Assembly: GCA_030608765.1 (NCBI GenBank)
Contig: JAUWDN010000063.1
Location: 1 to 6,621 of the forward strand
DNA length: 6,621 nt
Source: Promethearchaeota archaeon
GTDB lineage: Archaea > Asgardarchaeota > Lokiarchaeia > Sigynarchaeales > SOKP01
Direction: 5' to 3'
Made by a program: the position numbers and the translations under genes. The notes under the pieces are model-generated. The model worked only from the letters and a program-made list of their open reading frames with translations. It made no database searches and was not told the origin of the DNA. This document shows positions 5,828 to 6,621 of this stretch, piece after piece. The number at the start of each line of letters is the position of its first letter. Within the stretch, counting starts at the first letter, position 1.

Positions 5828-6355
5828 ATTCCCAAAAAAGATAAAATTGAAGAGATAACGCTCAAAGATTTTCAAAATTTAATTAATCAAGTAAAACATA
5901 CTGAAAATGAAGTTGAATTTGTAAAAAAAGAAATCACTTCGATTAAAAGTGATATCTTATCTAGCCAAGAAAGGATTGAGCAAACTATTAGGACCCAAGA
6001 AGAAATTATAATGGATATGATTAATAGATTTAATGATGAACTTTTAAAACACAAAACTACGATGAAAGAAGATATGGAAAAGCTTAAAACGCAACAAGAT
6101 GTCTTAAGAATCTCTTATACGATTAACGAGATGAAGCTCATGGATAAAATCAATTTATCTATTACTAAAGCTATTAATACACATCTTGATGGAAAAGAAA
6201 GTGAAATACTTATGAAAATTTGGATTAAGGAATTTAAGGAGATTGTTGAGAATTTTGAGAAATTAAAGAAATTGAAACCTAAAGAATTTTCAGTGCGTTT
6301 AAACGAAATATCTGATACATTAGAGGTTTATAAACAAAAGATACTTGGGGAGTAA
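5828..6355 (+). CDS. Coiled-coil protein of unknown function, probable ATT start, operon partner of the GTPase
   Basis: The frame from the stop at 5822-5824 to the TAA at 6353-6355 has no ATG, GTG or TTG before 6011. The 61 codons ahead of that ATG are nevertheless coding-like and continue the same amphipathic helix pattern. A Shine-Dalgarno AGGTG sits seven bases before the ATT at 5828, giving a natural N-terminus, (M)PKKDKIEEITLKDF, and 175 residues. The ATG at 6011, which would leave 114 residues, has no ribosome site. The protein is rich in Lys, Glu, Ile and Leu with heptad-like spacing over about residues 20-100, followed by further helices to the end. It has no membrane segment, signal peptide, cysteine-rich site or recognisable catalytic motif. 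The 35-base gap to the GTPase, without a T-run, suggests co-transcription, and an effector, tether or scaffold role for that GTPase is a reasonable guess. I do not recognise a family. Confidence 0.7.
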   Translation: MPKKDKIEEITLKDFQNLINQVKHTENEVEFVKKEITSIKSDILSSQERIEQTIRTQEEIIMDMINRFNDELLKHKTTMKEDMEKLKTQQDVLRISYTINEMKLMDKINLSITKAINTHLDGKESEILMKIWIKEFKEIVENFEKLKKLKPKEFSVRLNEISDTLEVYKQKILGE

Positions 6356-6462
6356 GGATTGATAAAAGCTTGTGCTAGAACCCTTTTTAAAGACCACGTT
6401 TTCTAAAAAAAACTGGGCTACTAATGATATATAATATGATATTTATTTAGGATATATAGGAA

Positions 6463-6525
6463 AAGATTATTGTATTTAGCTAATGATTTAAAAATTATAT
6501 ATATCTGAAAGAATACAATTATCTT
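6463..6525. repeat. Inverted repeat, 14-base arms, flanking a TATA box
   Basis: The arms AAGATTATTGTATT (6463-6476) and AATACAATTATCTT (6512-6525) are reverse complements at 13 of 14 positions, separated by 35 bases. The spacer contains the TATA candidate of the downstream gene. It could be a pair of operator half-sites or a stem-loop, but in such A+T-rich DNA a chance match of this quality is possible. The rest of 6356-6554 holds only A+T-rich sequence and tiny reading frames. Confidence 0.35.
6495..6504 (+). promoter_or_regulatory. TATA box of the gene at the right edge
   Basis: TTATATATAT, preceded by AAAA, lies about 55 bases before the ATG at 6555. A start about 25 bases downstream would give a leader of nearly 30 bases. 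That leader contains an AGGA (6537-6540), which is rather far (14 bases) from the ATG to act as a ribosome site. Confidence 0.4.
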
Positions 6526-6554
6526 AAAAAACAAAAAGGAATTGTAGAATTATT

Positions 6555-6621
6555 ATGTCAGCATCAGATTTTCATTTTAGTTTAAAGGGTAATGTAGACT
6601 CACTTTATGCTACTCGTAATA
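6555..6621 (+). CDS. N-terminal fragment of an unidentified protein, 3'-partial
   Basis: An ATG at 6555 opens a frame that runs without a stop to the window edge: 22 codons beginning MSASDFHFSLKG and ending YATRN. An in-frame stop at 6525-6527 bounds the upstream side, and a TATA box lies at a suitable distance. The visible part is polar, with no signal peptide or transmembrane segment. It is too short to assign to a family. That it is a real gene is inferred from the promoter-like context and the open frame only. Confidence 0.5.
   Translation, partial: MSASDFHFSLKGNVDSLYATRN

Noticed and set aside
6359..6406. Tiny frame starting TTG behind GGGGAG, overlapping the end region of the coiled-coil gene
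   Set aside because: It encodes only 15 residues with no other support. The GGGGAG is simply the end of the preceding coding sequence.
6356..6554. Possible tRNA or other structured RNA in the last intergenic stretch
   Set aside because: No GC-rich stems and no TPsiC-like or D-loop-like consensus. The region is A+T-rich with only the weak inverted repeat listed.

Overview
The window looks like a piece of an Asgard archaeal genome, most likely Lokiarchaeia-like. The evidence is very A+T-rich DNA, TATA-box promoters with short leaders, poly-T gene ends, two small Ras/Rab/Arf-type GTPase proteins, an archaeal-type CDP-alcohol phosphotransferase and several helical or coiled-coil proteins of no obvious bacterial family. 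No rRNA, tRNA, CRISPR array, insertion sequence or phage gene is visible. The lineage is inferred from this gene content and was not tested by any search.

All seven genes lie on the + strand. In order they are: (1) the 3' part of a GTPase-like protein with degenerate G motifs and a long helical/acidic tail (1-1218, 5' end outside the window); (2) a complete M32 (Taq-type) zinc carboxypeptidase (1347-2840); (3) a seven-helix membrane protein with a cytoplasmic C-terminal winged-helix-like domain (2964-3953); (4) a CDP-alcohol phosphotransferase, best read as archaetidylinositol phosphate synthase (4113-4721); (5) a canonical Rab/Arf-like GTPase with a long helical C-terminal extension (4821-5792); (6) a coiled-coil protein whose reading frame appears to start at a non-standard ATT codon behind a Shine-Dalgarno sequence (5828-6355); (7) the first 22 codons of another gene (6555-6621).

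Genes 2, 3, 4, 5 and 7 each have their own candidate promoter, and none has a convincing Shine-Dalgarno sequence at normal spacing. Runs of nine T follow genes 1, 2 and 3 and probably act as factor-light archaeal terminators. Genes 5 and 6 are different: 35 bases separate them, there is no T-run between them, and gene 6 has an AGGTG motif. They therefore probably form a two-gene operon of a GTPase and a coiled-coil partner.

The functional links are loose. Genes 1 and 5 suggest GTP-dependent, cytoskeleton- or membrane-like regulation, gene 4 makes inositol-headgroup ether lipids, and gene 3 could carry a signal from outside the cell to DNA or a protein partner. The peptidase is housekeeping. 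The most notable points are the ATT start, the 7TM plus winged-helix architecture, the degenerate GTPase, and a perfect 18-base palindrome lying exactly on the TATA region of the canonical GTPase gene. No gene-free stretch exceeds 300 bases.
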